Notes: generated by a model from the letters alone, not told the origin. Shown: positions 26,957 to 36,254, counted from the first letter of the stretch. The stretch is DNA of 64,000 nt from Bacteroidota bacterium (GCA_018267385.1 JAFDYN010000009.1:161959-225958), one strand, 5' to 3'. Program-made: numbers and translations.

Positions 26957-27580
26957 ATGCTGTCAACTGCTAATATCACTATCCTACTCATTGTCATCAA
27001 TCTGGTGGTGTCGTTTGCCGGGTTTCAAAATCGGAGTGTATTCGACCGGTTGTGCTTTTCGCCAACTCGGGTGTGGTATCACCGGGAATATTGGCGCCTG
27101 CTGACCAGTGCCTTTCTGCATGCGGACTGGATGCATTTCCTTTTTAATATGATGGCGCTGTATAGCTTCGGCCCCATCATAGAGTATTATTTTGATGCAC
27201 AACTGGGCAGCTCCAATCATCTCGGATACCTTTTCTTTTATATTATGGCAGCTATCCTGTCCAGTGTGCCGGATCTGATCCAGCAGCGAAACAATCAATA
27301 CTTTCACGCTGTAGGTGCCTCCGGCGCTGTATCAGCTGTGGTGTTTGCTTCTATACTTTTCACGCCGATGACCGGCATCAGCATTATGTTTTTGCCCGGC
27401 ATTCCAGGCTTTATTTTCGGTTTCATCTATCTGGCATATTCAGCATATATGGCCAAATTGCAACGTGACAATATCGGCCATATGGCTCATTTTTCGGGAG
27501 CGCTTTTTGGATTTGTGTTCCCTTTATTCTTTCGCCCTGAGCTATTTATGGCATTTATTTCCCAAATTCTACACAGATGA
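26957..27580 (+). CDS. Rhomboid-family intramembrane serine protease
   Basis: This 207-residue membrane protein has six or so helices. The rhomboid catalytic dyad is visible: Ser122 in VGASGAVSAV and His177 in GHMAHFSGALFGF. The conserved L1 and helix 2 region reads HADWMHFLFNMMALYSFGP. Rhomboids cut transmembrane segments of partner proteins within the membrane. The substrate is unknown. A TATCTTCA box at 26933-26940 is a possible -7 element. The gene overlaps the threonine aldolase by 4 bp (ATGA at 27577-27580), so translation of the two is coupled. Confidence 0.92.
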   Translation: MLSTANITILLIVINLVVSFAGFQNRSVFDRLCFSPTRVWYHREYWRLLTSAFLHADWMHFLFNMMALYSFGPIIEYYFDAQLGSSNHLGYLFFYIMAAILSSVPDLIQQRNNQYFHAVGASGAVSAVVFASILFTPMTGISIMFLPGIPGFIFGFIYLAYSAYMAKLQRDNIGHMAHFSGALFGFVFPLFFRPELFMAFISQILHR

Positions 27581-28575
27581 TCATAGACCTTCGCAGTGAT
27601 ACTTTGACTAAGCCTGGACGCGCTATGCTGGACGCTATGTACCATGCAGAGGTGGGGGATGACGTTTTTGGCGAAGATCCTACCGTCAGAAAATTAGAAG
27701 AAATGGCCGCTGCTATGTTTGGTATGGAGGCAGGACTCTTCTGCCCCAGCGGCACCATGACCAACCAGATCGCCGTCAAGGCCCATACCCAGCCACTGGA
27801 TGAGATCATCTGTGACAAACTCTGCCATATCTACAACTATGAGACAGCCGGCTGGGCGTTTCACTCCGGTGTTTCCGTCCGCCTCACAGATGGAGACCGA
27901 GGCATCATGACTGTAGACCAGATAGAGCGCTGCATCCTGCCGGATTATGACTGGTATCCCAATACCCGCATGGTATGCATAGAAAACACAGTGAATAAAG
28001 GCGGAGGAGCTGTCTATAGCATAGACCGGATGAAGGAGATAGGCGCTTTTGCCCGCTCGCGAGGGCTGGTATACCACTTGGATGGAGCCCGGATATTCAA
28101 TGCATTGACTGCGCTAGATAAAAGCCCGTCAGATATCTCGGGTATCTTTGACAGCATTTCCGTCTGCCTCTCCAAAGGTCTGGGTACTCCGGCCGGTTCG
28201 CTCCTTTTAGGTAGCAAAGACTTTATCAAGAAGTCACGCAAGATCCGCAAAGTAATGGGTGGCGGTATGCGGCAGAGTGGCTATCTGGCAGCTGCCGGGG
28301 TATATGCTCTGGAAAATAATATTGCAAGATTGGCTGACGATCATACCCGCGCAAAACAGATCGAGGCAATGCTGAAGCAATGCGACTGGGTAAAAAAGGT
28401 ACTACCGGTCGAAACCAATATTGTGATCTTTGAGGTAGAAGACAGTGCACGTACGGCAGATATGCTCGCGGCCAGAGGCATTAAGACATCGCCCTTCTCC
28501 CCCACCCTGGTACGCATGGTCACTCATCTGGATATCACCGATGCCATGGTCGCGGAGATGCAAGAGCTCCTCTGA
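27577..28575 (+). CDS. ltaE: Low-specificity threonine aldolase
   Basis: This PLP enzyme splits L-threonine (or allo-threonine) into glycine and acetaldehyde. It is 332 residues, the family norm. The N-terminal DLRSDTLTKPGRAMLDAM and GDDVFGEDPTVRKLE segments are typical. The PLP-binding lysine is Lys200 in SVCLSKGLGTPAGSLL, and HLDGARIFNA contributes the cofactor-contacting Asp and Arg. It starts inside the stop of the rhomboid gene and is convergent with the BtuC-like permease, 2 bp away. Confidence 0.94.
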   Translation: MIIDLRSDTLTKPGRAMLDAMYHAEVGDDVFGEDPTVRKLEEMAAAMFGMEAGLFCPSGTMTNQIAVKAHTQPLDEIICDKLCHIYNYETAGWAFHSGVSVRLTDGDRGIMTVDQIERCILPDYDWYPNTRMVCIENTVNKGGGAVYSIDRMKEIGAFARSRGLVYHLDGARIFNALTALDKSPSDISGIFDSISVCLSKGLGTPAGSLLLGSKDFIKKSRKIRKVMGGGMRQSGYLAAAGVYALENNIARLADDHTRAKQIEAMLKQCDWVKKVLPVETNIVIFEVEDSARTADMLAARGIKTSPFSPTLVRMVTHLDITDAMVAEMQELL

Positions 28576-28577
28576 TG

Positions 28578-29579
28578 CTATCGTAGCGCCCTGCCGCGAA
28601 AGACTATCCATATCACAAACGGCGCTCCGATCAGTGATGTAATAGTATTGATGGAGAACACCAGGCCGTGAATAGGAATAGCTGTCAGAAGATTACAAAG
28701 CCCGCTGATAGATGCTCCAAGCAAAATAGTAGCCGGCAAAAGCACCTTGTGATCTGAAGTCCTGAATAACCCTCTGGCCAAATGCGGCACTGCCAATCCT
28801 ATAAAGCCGACCGGACCGCAGAAAGCAGTGACACCACCGGTGAGTAAACAGGTACTGATCACGATCCAGAAGCGACTACGCGACACATTCAATCCTGAGA
28901 GACGGGCATACTCCTCCCCTGTCAGAAGCAGGTTGAGCGGCTTGATCAGTGTGATACTGATGGCCAAAGCGCTGCTGATCACAGTTATCATGACAGGCAC
29001 TTGTGCCAAGGTAATAGTACGATAGCTACCCATAGTCCAGAACAGATAGCTTTTGATAGCATCAGCGGTAGCTATGGTCTGTATGGCTTCTATCACAGCA
29101 TTGATGAAAGATGCAAGCATCAGGCCTATGATGAGCATAGAGACGGCATTATTCAGACGGTGCGCGATAAGTGTAACCAGCGCAAACATCAAAACCGCGC
29201 CGACGGAAGATGAAAGTATCAGCCCGCCAGGTATATCTGCCATGATGCCGAGCATTCCTGAGAGCATGACAAAAATAGCCACACCAAGAGAAGCTCCTGA
29301 CGAAATGCCTAAAACAAACGGGCCCGCCACTGGATTGCGAAAGTATGTCTGCATCTGCAATCCTCCCACAGCTAATGCGGCCCCGCCGAAAGTAGCGGCT
29401 ATAGCGGCAGGCAGGCGTGACTGAAGTAGTATATCCCGCACTCCCGGATCAATATTTTTAACGGAAAGCAGATCCGATACAGATACAGGATATGAGCCTA
29501 CCACCATCTGGAGGAGAAAAACAACGACTACCCCGCCGGCGAGCAAGATCCACCATATACTGCTATAACCTGATTTCAC
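28578..29579 (-). CDS. btuC: FecCD-family ABC permease, probably BtuC for cobalamin
   Basis: This 333-residue inner-membrane permease with nine or ten helices is of the BtuC/FecCD/FepD family. Markers include LPAAIAATFGGAALAVGGLQMQTYFRNPVAGPFVLGISSGA, and GLAVPHLARGLFRTSDHK and LLTAIPIHGLVFSINTITSLIGAPFVIWI near the end. It is the last gene of the riboswitch-controlled operon, starts at GTG and overlaps the binding-protein gene by 4 bp, so cobalamin is the likely substrate. The expected ATPase partner (BtuD) is missing: the next gene is the convergent threonine aldolase. The ATPase must be encoded elsewhere or shared. Confidence 0.9.
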   Translation of the reverse strand: MKSGYSSIWWILLAGGVVVVFLLQMVVGSYPVSVSDLLSVKNIDPGVRDILLQSRLPAAIAATFGGAALAVGGLQMQTYFRNPVAGPFVLGISSGASLGVAIFVMLSGMLGIMADIPGGLILSSSVGAVLMFALVTLIAHRLNNAVSMLIIGLMLASFINAVIEAIQTIATADAIKSYLFWTMGSYRTITLAQVPVMITVISSALAISITLIKPLNLLLTGEEYARLSGLNVSRSRFWIVISTCLLTGGVTAFCGPVGFIGLAVPHLARGLFRTSDHKVLLPATILLGASISGLCNLLTAIPIHGLVFSINTITSLIGAPFVIWIVFRGRALR

Positions 29580-30721
29580 TTCAATCTTTTATAGTAATAA
29601 AGGTCTTGAGATGATCCATGAAAAATAATGGAAAGGTCTCGCAATACAAGATCTGGCCGAAACGTACCAGTCTCCCACATATCCATGCCACCGCCCTTTG
29701 AGAGCCGATTGGTGCAATTATATACCTGGCCCGTCCGATACGCTTTAAACAGTTTGAACTTGGCATCCTGATCACTGAGCTGCGCCAATGAAGAGACCAC
29801 ACCCGGATTCATCCAGAAGTCTGCATTGGCCGCTCTCTCGTATACCTGTTCAAAATTAAGCGTGAGGTTCAAGCCATTGATCGGCTCGTCTTTTTGCCAT
29901 AGAAAGGTGCTACCGGCATCAGCAAAGAGCCTGGCCACATAATTCTTTCCGCAAGGCATATACCAGATCCCATTATACGGCACATTGCAAAAAACCGAAG
30001 GGCGCTCTCCGGTCTCTGTAGTATTATTTCGGATGAAACTATAATCAGCTTTCACCTTGTTGAATATACTATCAGCAATTTTCTCTTTATCTACAAAAGC
30101 GGCAAAAAACTTTATCCATTCTGCGCGTGCCAGCGGGTCTTGCTCAAAGTAATCCCGCGATGAGGCAACACTAATGTGCAGAGCCTTTAGTTTTTGTAGA
30201 GTCTGGCCCGCACTGCCGCTTTCTCCATCAGAAAACAGAATCTGCGGCCGTACACTAGCTATCACTTCATAGTCCGGCTGATAGTCATGCCCGGCGTTTT
30301 TGATCTTCCCATCCTTTATCATAGCGCTCACCTCTGAGTCGCAGATCAGATCAGTATTAGCAGCTGCAGCTATTAGTCCTCTACCATCTAATAACTGCAG
30401 TGCCCCGACATGAGTAGTAGATAGGCACGCTAAGCGAGATACGGGAGTTTCGATACGCACGGCCTCCTTCAGATAGTCAGGCAGGCTGACATCCTTTCTG
30501 CAAAGTACATAGTTCACTGGCTTGGCATCGCCGGGCTTATAGACTTTTATCAGCTTATAGGTCTTATAATATTCGACCCTAAAGCTATGCGAAACGACCG
30601 GGATCAGGGAATCGATCATTGCACCCGTGGATGTGGAATCGCCTCTTTTTGCAGGGTGGCATGCCGACATTAGCGTACCCCAGAGTACAGCAACAAAAGA
30701 TATGACATGCGATGCTCTCAT
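29576..30721 (-). CDS. btuF: Periplasmic cobalamin-type ABC binding lipoprotein (BtuF-like)
   Basis: The 381-residue protein has a lipoprotein signal peptide (TLMSAC, Cys21) and a Fe3+-siderophore/cobalamin periplasmic binding fold. Recognisable parts are PVSRLACLSTTHVGALQLL, VIASVRPQILFSDGE in the first lobe, a long connecting helix (about 190-225), and the second-lobe NVPYNGIWYMPCGKNYVARLFADAGSTFLWQ. It probably hands cobalamin from the receptor to the BtuC-like permease. It overlaps both neighbours by 4 bp, which ties it firmly to the operon. Its length is at the upper end for BtuF but normal for Bacteroidota. Confidence 0.88.
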   Translation of the reverse strand: MRASHVISFVAVLWGTLMSACHPAKRGDSTSTGAMIDSLIPVVSHSFRVEYYKTYKLIKVYKPGDAKPVNYVLCRKDVSLPDYLKEAVRIETPVSRLACLSTTHVGALQLLDGRGLIAAAANTDLICDSEVSAMIKDGKIKNAGHDYQPDYEVIASVRPQILFSDGESGSAGQTLQKLKALHISVASSRDYFEQDPLARAEWIKFFAAFVDKEKIADSIFNKVKADYSFIRNNTTETGERPSVFCNVPYNGIWYMPCGKNYVARLFADAGSTFLWQKDEPINGLNLTLNFEQVYERAANADFWMNPGVVSSLAQLSDQDAKFKLFKAYRTGQVYNCTNRLSKGGGMDMWETGTFRPDLVLRDLSIIFHGSSQDLYYYKRLK

Positions 30722-31755
30722 CTGAATACGAAGCCGTTTGTGATGATACCCGCGCTGAATACATCTACCTGACTGCCATCTCTGGTATATCTCATGATGC
30801 GCGAGGCCTGCTGATAATCTATGGCATCGCTGATGTAGATATCTCCATTATCAGGATCTGCATTGAGTCCATAGACATTCCAATGATTGGAACCAATGAA
30901 GGGACTCCGGGGCAAAGTAGTGTCACTCTGCGCCATCTTGTAGATACCGTCCATAGCAAATAGCAACTGATGCGTATAACCGGAATATCGCAGGCAGGAT
31001 GGCTTCTCATTTGTATCAAAATCAAGCCTACCCAAAACGGCAAGCGAAGCAGCATCTATCTGATACAAGCTAGCCGGTACTAACGGCGCCGCCTGCTGTG
31101 AGGTCAGCACCCGTATTTTATGATCATCAGTCAGTACCATACCGGAGGGATCTGTAGCAAAGTCGATATCATTAACTATTTGATCAGATGCCGGATCTAT
31201 CATGAGCAGCTTATGCACCGCTGCTTCAGATGGAGTTGTTTGCTCCAGTACGTAAACCTTATCATTATAAACCAGAAGCTGCTCGGTCCATCCCGTTACC
31301 GGAATGCTACCTGAGACACTACCGTTGCGATAATCTATGATCCATATTTTATGGGCATATAGCTCCGTGACATAAGCCTTGCTCCCGCTGACGGGCTGGA
31401 AATATCGGGGCGAAGCATTAGGCATAGATATGTGGCCGATATACCGGAAGTTTTGGCTGGCATCTGCGATGATTATCTCTTTGGAGCTATTCATCACTAT
31501 ATAGGCAGTATCATGGAGTAGATAGACGCATTGTGCCACATCTCCCAGGGTGAACCCATTCTGCGCAGAGAAGACATTATTCACGATCGACTTTGAGGAG
31601 GGGTCATAGACAGATATGGATGCATCCCCATGGTGAAAACCGCCTTCATTGACGACGATTACGTGACCGCTTGCATTACCACCTACTTTTGCTTTGCCAC
31701 AGGAGCAAAGAAAAGCTATTAATGCAGTAAGAGCCGTTATCAGTGTTCTTTTCAT
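30718..31755 (-). CDS. Surface beta-propeller lipoprotein, YncE/DUF5074 type (BtuG-like)
   Basis: The 345-residue lipoprotein (LCSC lipobox, Cys19) is made of YncE-like beta-propeller blades: VIVVNEGGFHHGDASISVYDP, AYIVMNSSKEIIIADAS, KAYVTELYAHKIWIIDYRNG and GDIYISDAIDYQQASRIMRY. In Bacteroides, BtuG proteins of this fold sit on the cell surface, cap the BtuB channel and bind B12 very tightly. The gene lies between the BtuB-like receptor and the BtuF-like protein with 4-bp overlaps on both sides, so a BtuG role is the best inference. Tight ligand binding itself cannot be read from sequence. Confidence 0.85.
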   Translation of the reverse strand: MKRTLITALTALIAFLCSCGKAKVGGNASGHVIVVNEGGFHHGDASISVYDPSSKSIVNNVFSAQNGFTLGDVAQCVYLLHDTAYIVMNSSKEIIIADASQNFRYIGHISMPNASPRYFQPVSGSKAYVTELYAHKIWIIDYRNGSVSGSIPVTGWTEQLLVYNDKVYVLEQTTPSEAAVHKLLMIDPASDQIVNDIDFATDPSGMVLTDDHKIRVLTSQQAAPLVPASLYQIDAASLAVLGRLDFDTNEKPSCLRYSGYTHQLLFAMDGIYKMAQSDTTLPRSPFIGSNHWNVYGLNADPDNGDIYISDAIDYQQASRIMRYTRDGSQVDVFSAGIITNGFVFR

Positions 31756-33665
31756 TTTGATAAGTTTACTTTTAAGGTACCCTCAAAGCTCCGGCCCGGC
31801 ATAGGACGCTGAGATACCAGTTGATATTGCTGATTGGCTATATTATTGATGCGAAAGGACAGGCTGATACGCTGATCGTTTAGATACAGATCCTTTCCCA
31901 CCTCTATATGCGTCAGGATATACGGATTCAATGCTTGTGAATTGTCAGTAGCTACATATCGCACACCCGTGTAAGTCTGTGTGGCTTGGAGATAGAAACG
32001 ACGGTACTGCACCCTGACTGATGCCATAAAATTATGCAGCGGCACGTAGATCAGTTGTTTGCCTTGTGAGTTGTCATTTGTTGAGATCGCATCCAGCGTG
32101 ACAGTGTTGGTGTAAGTATAACTAACCCCACCACTTATAGCAAACGCCCTGGAGCTCAGGTCTTTCATGTTCTGCATCTTTACCTCTACGGTCATGCCGC
32201 GAGAGGCTACACGTTTTAGATTTTGCGCAGTCCAGAGAGCGCTGCCACTCTCCGGCGACCACTGTATCCAGTCGCTCACATAATTATAGAATCCATCTGC
32301 CAGGACCTTTATCCAATAGGAATGCAGGAATCCTATATTCAGATCACCTTTCCAGGCCTTTTCCGGACGCAGTCCGGGATTGCCACCTGCGCTCCAGTAC
32401 AGATCATTCATACCGGGTAGACGATAGGCATGGCAACCAGTAATGGAAATAACCATCATTTCCCTATGGAATTTCCCTACATACCCCACGCTGGCCATGG
32501 CAGGAATAGGCAGTATACGCGTACCCTGTCCTTCTATACCTACATTTGCCTTAGCATTGAAACCGTTCTTATGATCATATCGTACCTCTACGGTAGTCCC
32601 ATATAGGTCTCGTGCCCAGGTAAGGTCATATCCGGATGACTGGGCCATTTCTCTGTCATAATGTGCCCTGCCCTCCAGGATCAGATTTGGCCTCCACTCA
32701 TATCGCGCTGAAAAGATATTGCGGATGGCCTGAGATGCTGACCGGCTATCTATGGCCGTGGCGGAATCTACATACCTCAACCTGTCCGACAGATACGCAG
32801 ACCGGAGATCATACTTCCACTTTCCTTTGCGTCCTGACAGATGTGCCATAGCACGGTATGACCTATCCCATTGCCTCTCACTATTCTGATAGATGGTCAT
32901 AACCGGGGGTAATTGCCGATCGGCATCAGTCATCCAAAAATCGAGACCTAATACAACGGCTTTGGGAAAAGAATACTGAAGCTGCTGCATGAGCGACAAC
33001 AATCTGGTCGCTGCATTCGTTTCACGGAATATGGGAGCGCCTACAGTATTACTCACAAAAGTAAAGTCGTTATCCGCGCCCAGATAGCACACCCTCGTCG
33101 CACCCATAAATTTATGGAGACAGTATCTGTTATAACTTGCGACCGTATGCTCACCAAAACTTCCTATTCGTATCGTATTATCGGAGCATACCGTAGTATT
33201 ACGCGGCATCTTCATCTCATTTTCTATCGCCACTACTCCGCCCACGCTATTACCATATGGGCCATGGTCGGAGACCGTCAGCCTGTCACCACTACCAATA
33301 TCAAACAGGGAAAGATCTACCTGTCCTGTATTGGGGTTATTTAGCTTGATGCCATTCCATTGCAGCTCGGTCTGTGCTGCAGAGCTCCCCTTGAGCGAAA
33401 TAGAACTTAGCTGACCTATTCCGTAATTTTTGAGATAGATCCCAGAGAAGTCAGACAGCACCTCAGAAGCTTTGCGGCCACCAGCTTCGGTAAATGTCGT
33501 CATGGTGGTGGTATTCCAGTGTATCATCTCTGCATGCCTATACTGCGTGGTGTCTACCACCACCGTACCCAGTTGCACAGTAGTATCAGTCATGCCTATA
33601 GCATGAACATGCAGGGATAGAGCCAGCCCGGCAATAGCACAGCCATATTTACTGATCCTATTCAC
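31752..33665 (-). CDS. btuB: TonB-dependent outer membrane receptor, BtuB-like
   Basis: This gated beta-barrel is expected to import cobalamin across the outer membrane using TonB. From a GTG at 33665 it has 637 residues, with a signal peptide (about 1-23). The plug domain follows (GGRKASEVLSDFSGIYLKNYGIGQLSSISLKG, GRVDLSLFDI-like GQVDLSLFDI). A barrel of alternating strands ends in FEGTLKVNLSK. The GTG start is preferred over an ATG at 33701 because it overlaps the DUF5522 stop codon by 4 bp (GTGA), the spacing used throughout this operon, and gives a normal signal peptide. It is the fourth gene after the cobalamin riboswitch. Confidence 0.9.
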   Translation of the reverse strand: MNRISKYGCAIAGLALSLHVHAIGMTDTTVQLGTVVVDTTQYRHAEMIHWNTTTMTTFTEAGGRKASEVLSDFSGIYLKNYGIGQLSSISLKGSSAAQTELQWNGIKLNNPNTGQVDLSLFDIGSGDRLTVSDHGPYGNSVGGVVAIENEMKMPRNTTVCSDNTIRIGSFGEHTVASYNRYCLHKFMGATRVCYLGADNDFTFVSNTVGAPIFRETNAATRLLSLMQQLQYSFPKAVVLGLDFWMTDADRQLPPVMTIYQNSERQWDRSYRAMAHLSGRKGKWKYDLRSAYLSDRLRYVDSATAIDSRSASQAIRNIFSARYEWRPNLILEGRAHYDREMAQSSGYDLTWARDLYGTTVEVRYDHKNGFNAKANVGIEGQGTRILPIPAMASVGYVGKFHREMMVISITGCHAYRLPGMNDLYWSAGGNPGLRPEKAWKGDLNIGFLHSYWIKVLADGFYNYVSDWIQWSPESGSALWTAQNLKRVASRGMTVEVKMQNMKDLSSRAFAISGGVSYTYTNTVTLDAISTNDNSQGKQLIYVPLHNFMASVRVQYRRFYLQATQTYTGVRYVATDNSQALNPYILTHIEVGKDLYLNDQRISLSFRINNIANQQYQLVSQRPMPGRSFEGTLKVNLSK

Positions 33666-33844
33666 TGCTTCTTCTTGAAACCATATGGGCAATGACGACA
33701 TCCATTTTTACAACAATATCCACGAGCTATATGATAGGCAGCGGTGAATACCATCAGTCCATTCTCCATATAGTAGAGCGGCTCCGCAGGCTTAGACTCC
33801 TGTTGTGCACCAGTGGCTTCTTTGTATGTATCCGGTCTTCTCAT
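33662..33844 (-). CDS. DUF5522-family small cysteine-rich protein
   Basis: The 60-residue product has no signal peptide. Its C-terminal half holds the family signature: YYMENGLMVFTAAYHIARG, followed by a cysteine cluster GYCCKNGCRHCPYGF with four cysteines and one histidine, suggestive of a metal site. The function of DUF5522 proteins is not known to me. Here it is embedded in the riboswitch-controlled operon with 4-bp overlaps on both sides (ATGA upstream, GTGA downstream). A role linked to cobalamin acquisition or use is therefore suggested by context only. Confidence 0.85.
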   Translation of the reverse strand: MRRPDTYKEATGAQQESKPAEPLYYMENGLMVFTAAYHIARGYCCKNGCRHCPYGFKKKQ

Positions 33845-34848
33845 TGCTTTATGATCAGATGAGTACTATGGCGGGATGCCGAGGTGATGGTCACCTCATA
33901 CACTCCTGCAGGATACTCTGACATATCTATTGTAGCGGCCCCGGAAAACGAAGAAAGCAGAATCTCCTCACCGGCCATGGTATACATTGATAGAAAAGCG
34001 GGTTCATAAGGCTTATAAGTCTGAACATAGAGTCGGGAGACTACCGGGTTGGGATAAACCTGAATGGAAGAGACAGGCACATCTGCTATGCCCGTGAGTC
34101 CCTCAGCATGCATCACCCCTACAGCATCCAGATCAAAACCACACGAAGCGAACGGCGTGGGATACGGATCATTGATCTTGTGCCCTCGGCTATCGCGGGT
34201 AGCATAACTATCACTCAGCGTCCCCACTACGTCCCTGATCCGCACATACAAGATGTGATTGATATCGAGTCCGACGGAGTCTACTAGCTCTGCGAGGTCA
34301 AACGGGGTGCCATAGCCCGATACGTACTTTCCGGCCAGGTTATTCAATGTGGCAGCATTCATTGTACCACCGTTACCTATTTGTATACTATCCTGCGTGT
34401 CATCCACAGCCGGGAAACGCACAAACCGCTGCCCATCACTACTGACCTCTACAAATCCTAACTCCAAAAAAGCCAGCTCTGGTATGGACGGACTAAATCC
34501 ATTTTCGAACACAGCAAAGTCAAAACCCGGACCATCGATTATGGCGTGAGAGAATGACAAGGTAGCTATTCCGCCATCTCCGAGGCTTACTATGGTATTG
34601 CCCCCTGCGGGGCCGATAGCCTGAGATGAGTCACCGGCGGTCGCGGTACCGGAGGTGGCAATAGCGATATCCTGCAACCCGCGTACAATAGTGCAGCCAT
34701 CGGCCCACATCACGATAGAGTCTGCGCTGGCTGGTATTGCGGTACTGCCAGAAAGCCCTGCCGCAGGGGCATACTGCCCTCTGCATACCGATATGACAGA
34801 GAGCACCAATACGGTCAATGTAAGCCTCGCGGCTTTAAACCTATGCAT
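33841..34848 (-). CDS. T9SS-exported cell surface protein of the cobalamin operon
   Basis: From the ATG at 34848 the protein is 335 residues, with a signal peptide (about 1-24, ending CRGQ). A beta-rich domain includes GGNTIVSLGDGGIATLSF, GPGFDFAVFENGF, FLELGFVEVSSDGQRFVRFP, and GYGTPFDLAELVDSVGLDINHILYVRIRDVVG. The Asp-rich NDPYPTPFASCGFDLDAVGV end may bind calcium. A T9SS sorting domain (SSIQVYPNPVVSRLYV) closes it. The domain matches a group of 'cell surface proteins' that I associate with TonB-receptor operons in Bacteroidota. It starts 25 bp after the DUF4465 gene stop and overlaps the DUF5522 start by 4 bp. A ligand-capture role is inferred. Confidence 0.82.
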   Translation of the reverse strand: MHRFKAARLTLTVLVLSVISVCRGQYAPAAGLSGSTAIPASADSIVMWADGCTIVRGLQDIAIATSGTATAGDSSQAIGPAGGNTIVSLGDGGIATLSFSHAIIDGPGFDFAVFENGFSPSIPELAFLELGFVEVSSDGQRFVRFPAVDDTQDSIQIGNGGTMNAATLNNLAGKYVSGYGTPFDLAELVDSVGLDINHILYVRIRDVVGTLSDSYATRDSRGHKINDPYPTPFASCGFDLDAVGVMHAEGLTGIADVPVSSIQVYPNPVVSRLYVQTYKPYEPAFLSMYTMAGEEILLSSFSGAATIDMSEYPAGVYEVTITSASRHSTHLIIKQ

Positions 34849-34873
34849 ATAGCAAGTGGCCATCGCGATCTGG

Positions 34874-36145
34874 TTATTGCTTGATCAACCTCCTTGTGGA
34901 AACCTTGCCTGTCTGATATACCGATACAGTATATACCCCATCGCTTAGAGAGGAAATATCTATTGCTGCAGATTGACTGCCTACCTCGGCAGATACTACA
35001 ATACGACCCGAAATATCCGAAACGACAATATGACTGATCGTCTCACTAGAGTTTACTCGGAGCATATTGGAGGCGGGATTAGGGTAGATATCAATGGACT
35101 CTGCTTCCAAGTCAAGCACAGCGGTATTTACCAAGCCATTAATGGTCAGTACGACAGTGGCAGTATCGCATACATTAAATTCATCGCAATAGCTGTATAC
35201 GATCGTATCCTGCGTCCTCAATCCTACTACCGGTACATATTCCAGCTGATTAGCTGCATTAATGTATGCTGTCGCGCCGACTACCTGAGGTCCGGACACG
35301 ATGCTGACCGTGCCATAGAGGAATGGCGAGAAAACATCATTCGTGAGGATATTTACCGCAATTGAGTCTGTATACACAGTGCTGGCAGTATCGTCGTGCG
35401 CTGTGGGCGCCGTTACGATAGTGGCTCCGTCTGTAGTCATGAAGTTATCTATGCAAAAATAAGCCGGTGTATTCATGCCAAATGAACCATTATCAGTAGA
35501 ACTAAGTGAAAAGGATAAGCTATCTACATTGCCCAGGTTTAGGAGGCTTACAAACCTCCAGGACTTAAGAATATAGTCGTCTGTATTATTGGCAGACCGG
35601 AAATCCGCCAGATAAGCATCGACAGAGTCTGTGGTCTGAGCACCATTGCGCCATCCCTTTACGGTTACCTTAAACCAATCAGGATCATTACCGGACACTC
35701 CACCAAACTTCTTTGCAAAGGCATCTCCGTTCTTCATGCTCAGGTAGGCATAGGTGCTGTTGGTAAGGTAGAATCCAAATACCGGATGGCCTGGCGCGAA
35801 ACCACGAAGCCCTACAGTAATATTACCTCCAGCAGAGTTTGCTACGGCATAATTATCACTACCAAAGACACCGCCAGCAGTAGCTGCAGCGTATTCATTG
35901 GTATAGCCGGCGGTAGTATCGTTTTTTACATTGCTGTATATAAAGCCGCTGGCCCAAAACTGATAAGTAGTATCATATCTATTATAGAAGTAGGCATCAC
36001 CTGAAAGGAAGCCACCGGAAAGGTCAGACCCGTCATAGTAGCTATTGGCGGGTAGACTAAAGTTATCAAAAGTAGCCCTGTTTTGAGCCTCTGTAGAAAG
36101 GAAGAGGACACATAGGAGGACGAGAGTAAAGCTGATTTTTTTCAT
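34874..36145 (-). CDS. T9SS-exported DUF4465-domain protein, first gene of the cobalamin operon
   Basis: The 423-residue product has a signal peptide (about 1-20, ending TEA). A DUF4465 domain covers about 22-240 (ATFDNFSLPANSYYDGSD, GGFLSGDAYFYNRYD, TTAGYTNEYAAATAGG, APGHPVFGFYLTNSTYAYLSM, FCIDNFM). An Ig-like module follows (about 245-335; YVPVVGLRTQDTIVYSY), then a T9SS sorting domain (DIYPNPASNMLRV to GVYTVSVYQ). It is the first gene after the cobalamin riboswitch, about 110 bp downstream of the conserved core. In this position a surface cobalamin-binding role is likely, but it is inferred from context; DUF4465 itself has no certain function known to me. Confidence 0.87.
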   Translation of the reverse strand: MKKISFTLVLLCVLFLSTEAQNRATFDNFSLPANSYYDGSDLSGGFLSGDAYFYNRYDTTYQFWASGFIYSNVKNDTTAGYTNEYAAATAGGVFGSDNYAVANSAGGNITVGLRGFAPGHPVFGFYLTNSTYAYLSMKNGDAFAKKFGGVSGNDPDWFKVTVKGWRNGAQTTDSVDAYLADFRSANNTDDYILKSWRFVSLLNLGNVDSLSFSLSSTDNGSFGMNTPAYFCIDNFMTTDGATIVTAPTAHDDTASTVYTDSIAVNILTNDVFSPFLYGTVSIVSGPQVVGATAYINAANQLEYVPVVGLRTQDTIVYSYCDEFNVCDTATVVLTINGLVNTAVLDLEAESIDIYPNPASNMLRVNSSETISHIVVSDISGRIVVSAEVGSQSAAIDISSLSDGVYTVSVYQTGKVSTRRLIKQ

Positions 36146-36226
36146 GTTTAAATCATCAAATGAGTTAAAAAATCAACTTCGGAGCAAAATGAAAAGGAAG
36201 AATAACGTTGTACACCGTATCCTGCC

Positions 36227-36248
36227 CAACTTTTTTTCCCGAAAGTTG
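36227..36248 (-). promoter_or_regulatory. Hairpin between riboswitch core and first gene
   Basis: On the minus strand CAACTTT and AAAGTTG form a 7-bp stem around an 8-nt loop, just after the aptamer and about 82 bp before the ATG at 36145. It could be part of the expression platform. It lacks a T run, so a transcription terminator is unlikely; translational control would be expected. Confidence 0.4.
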
Positions 36249-36254
36249 TAGTAC

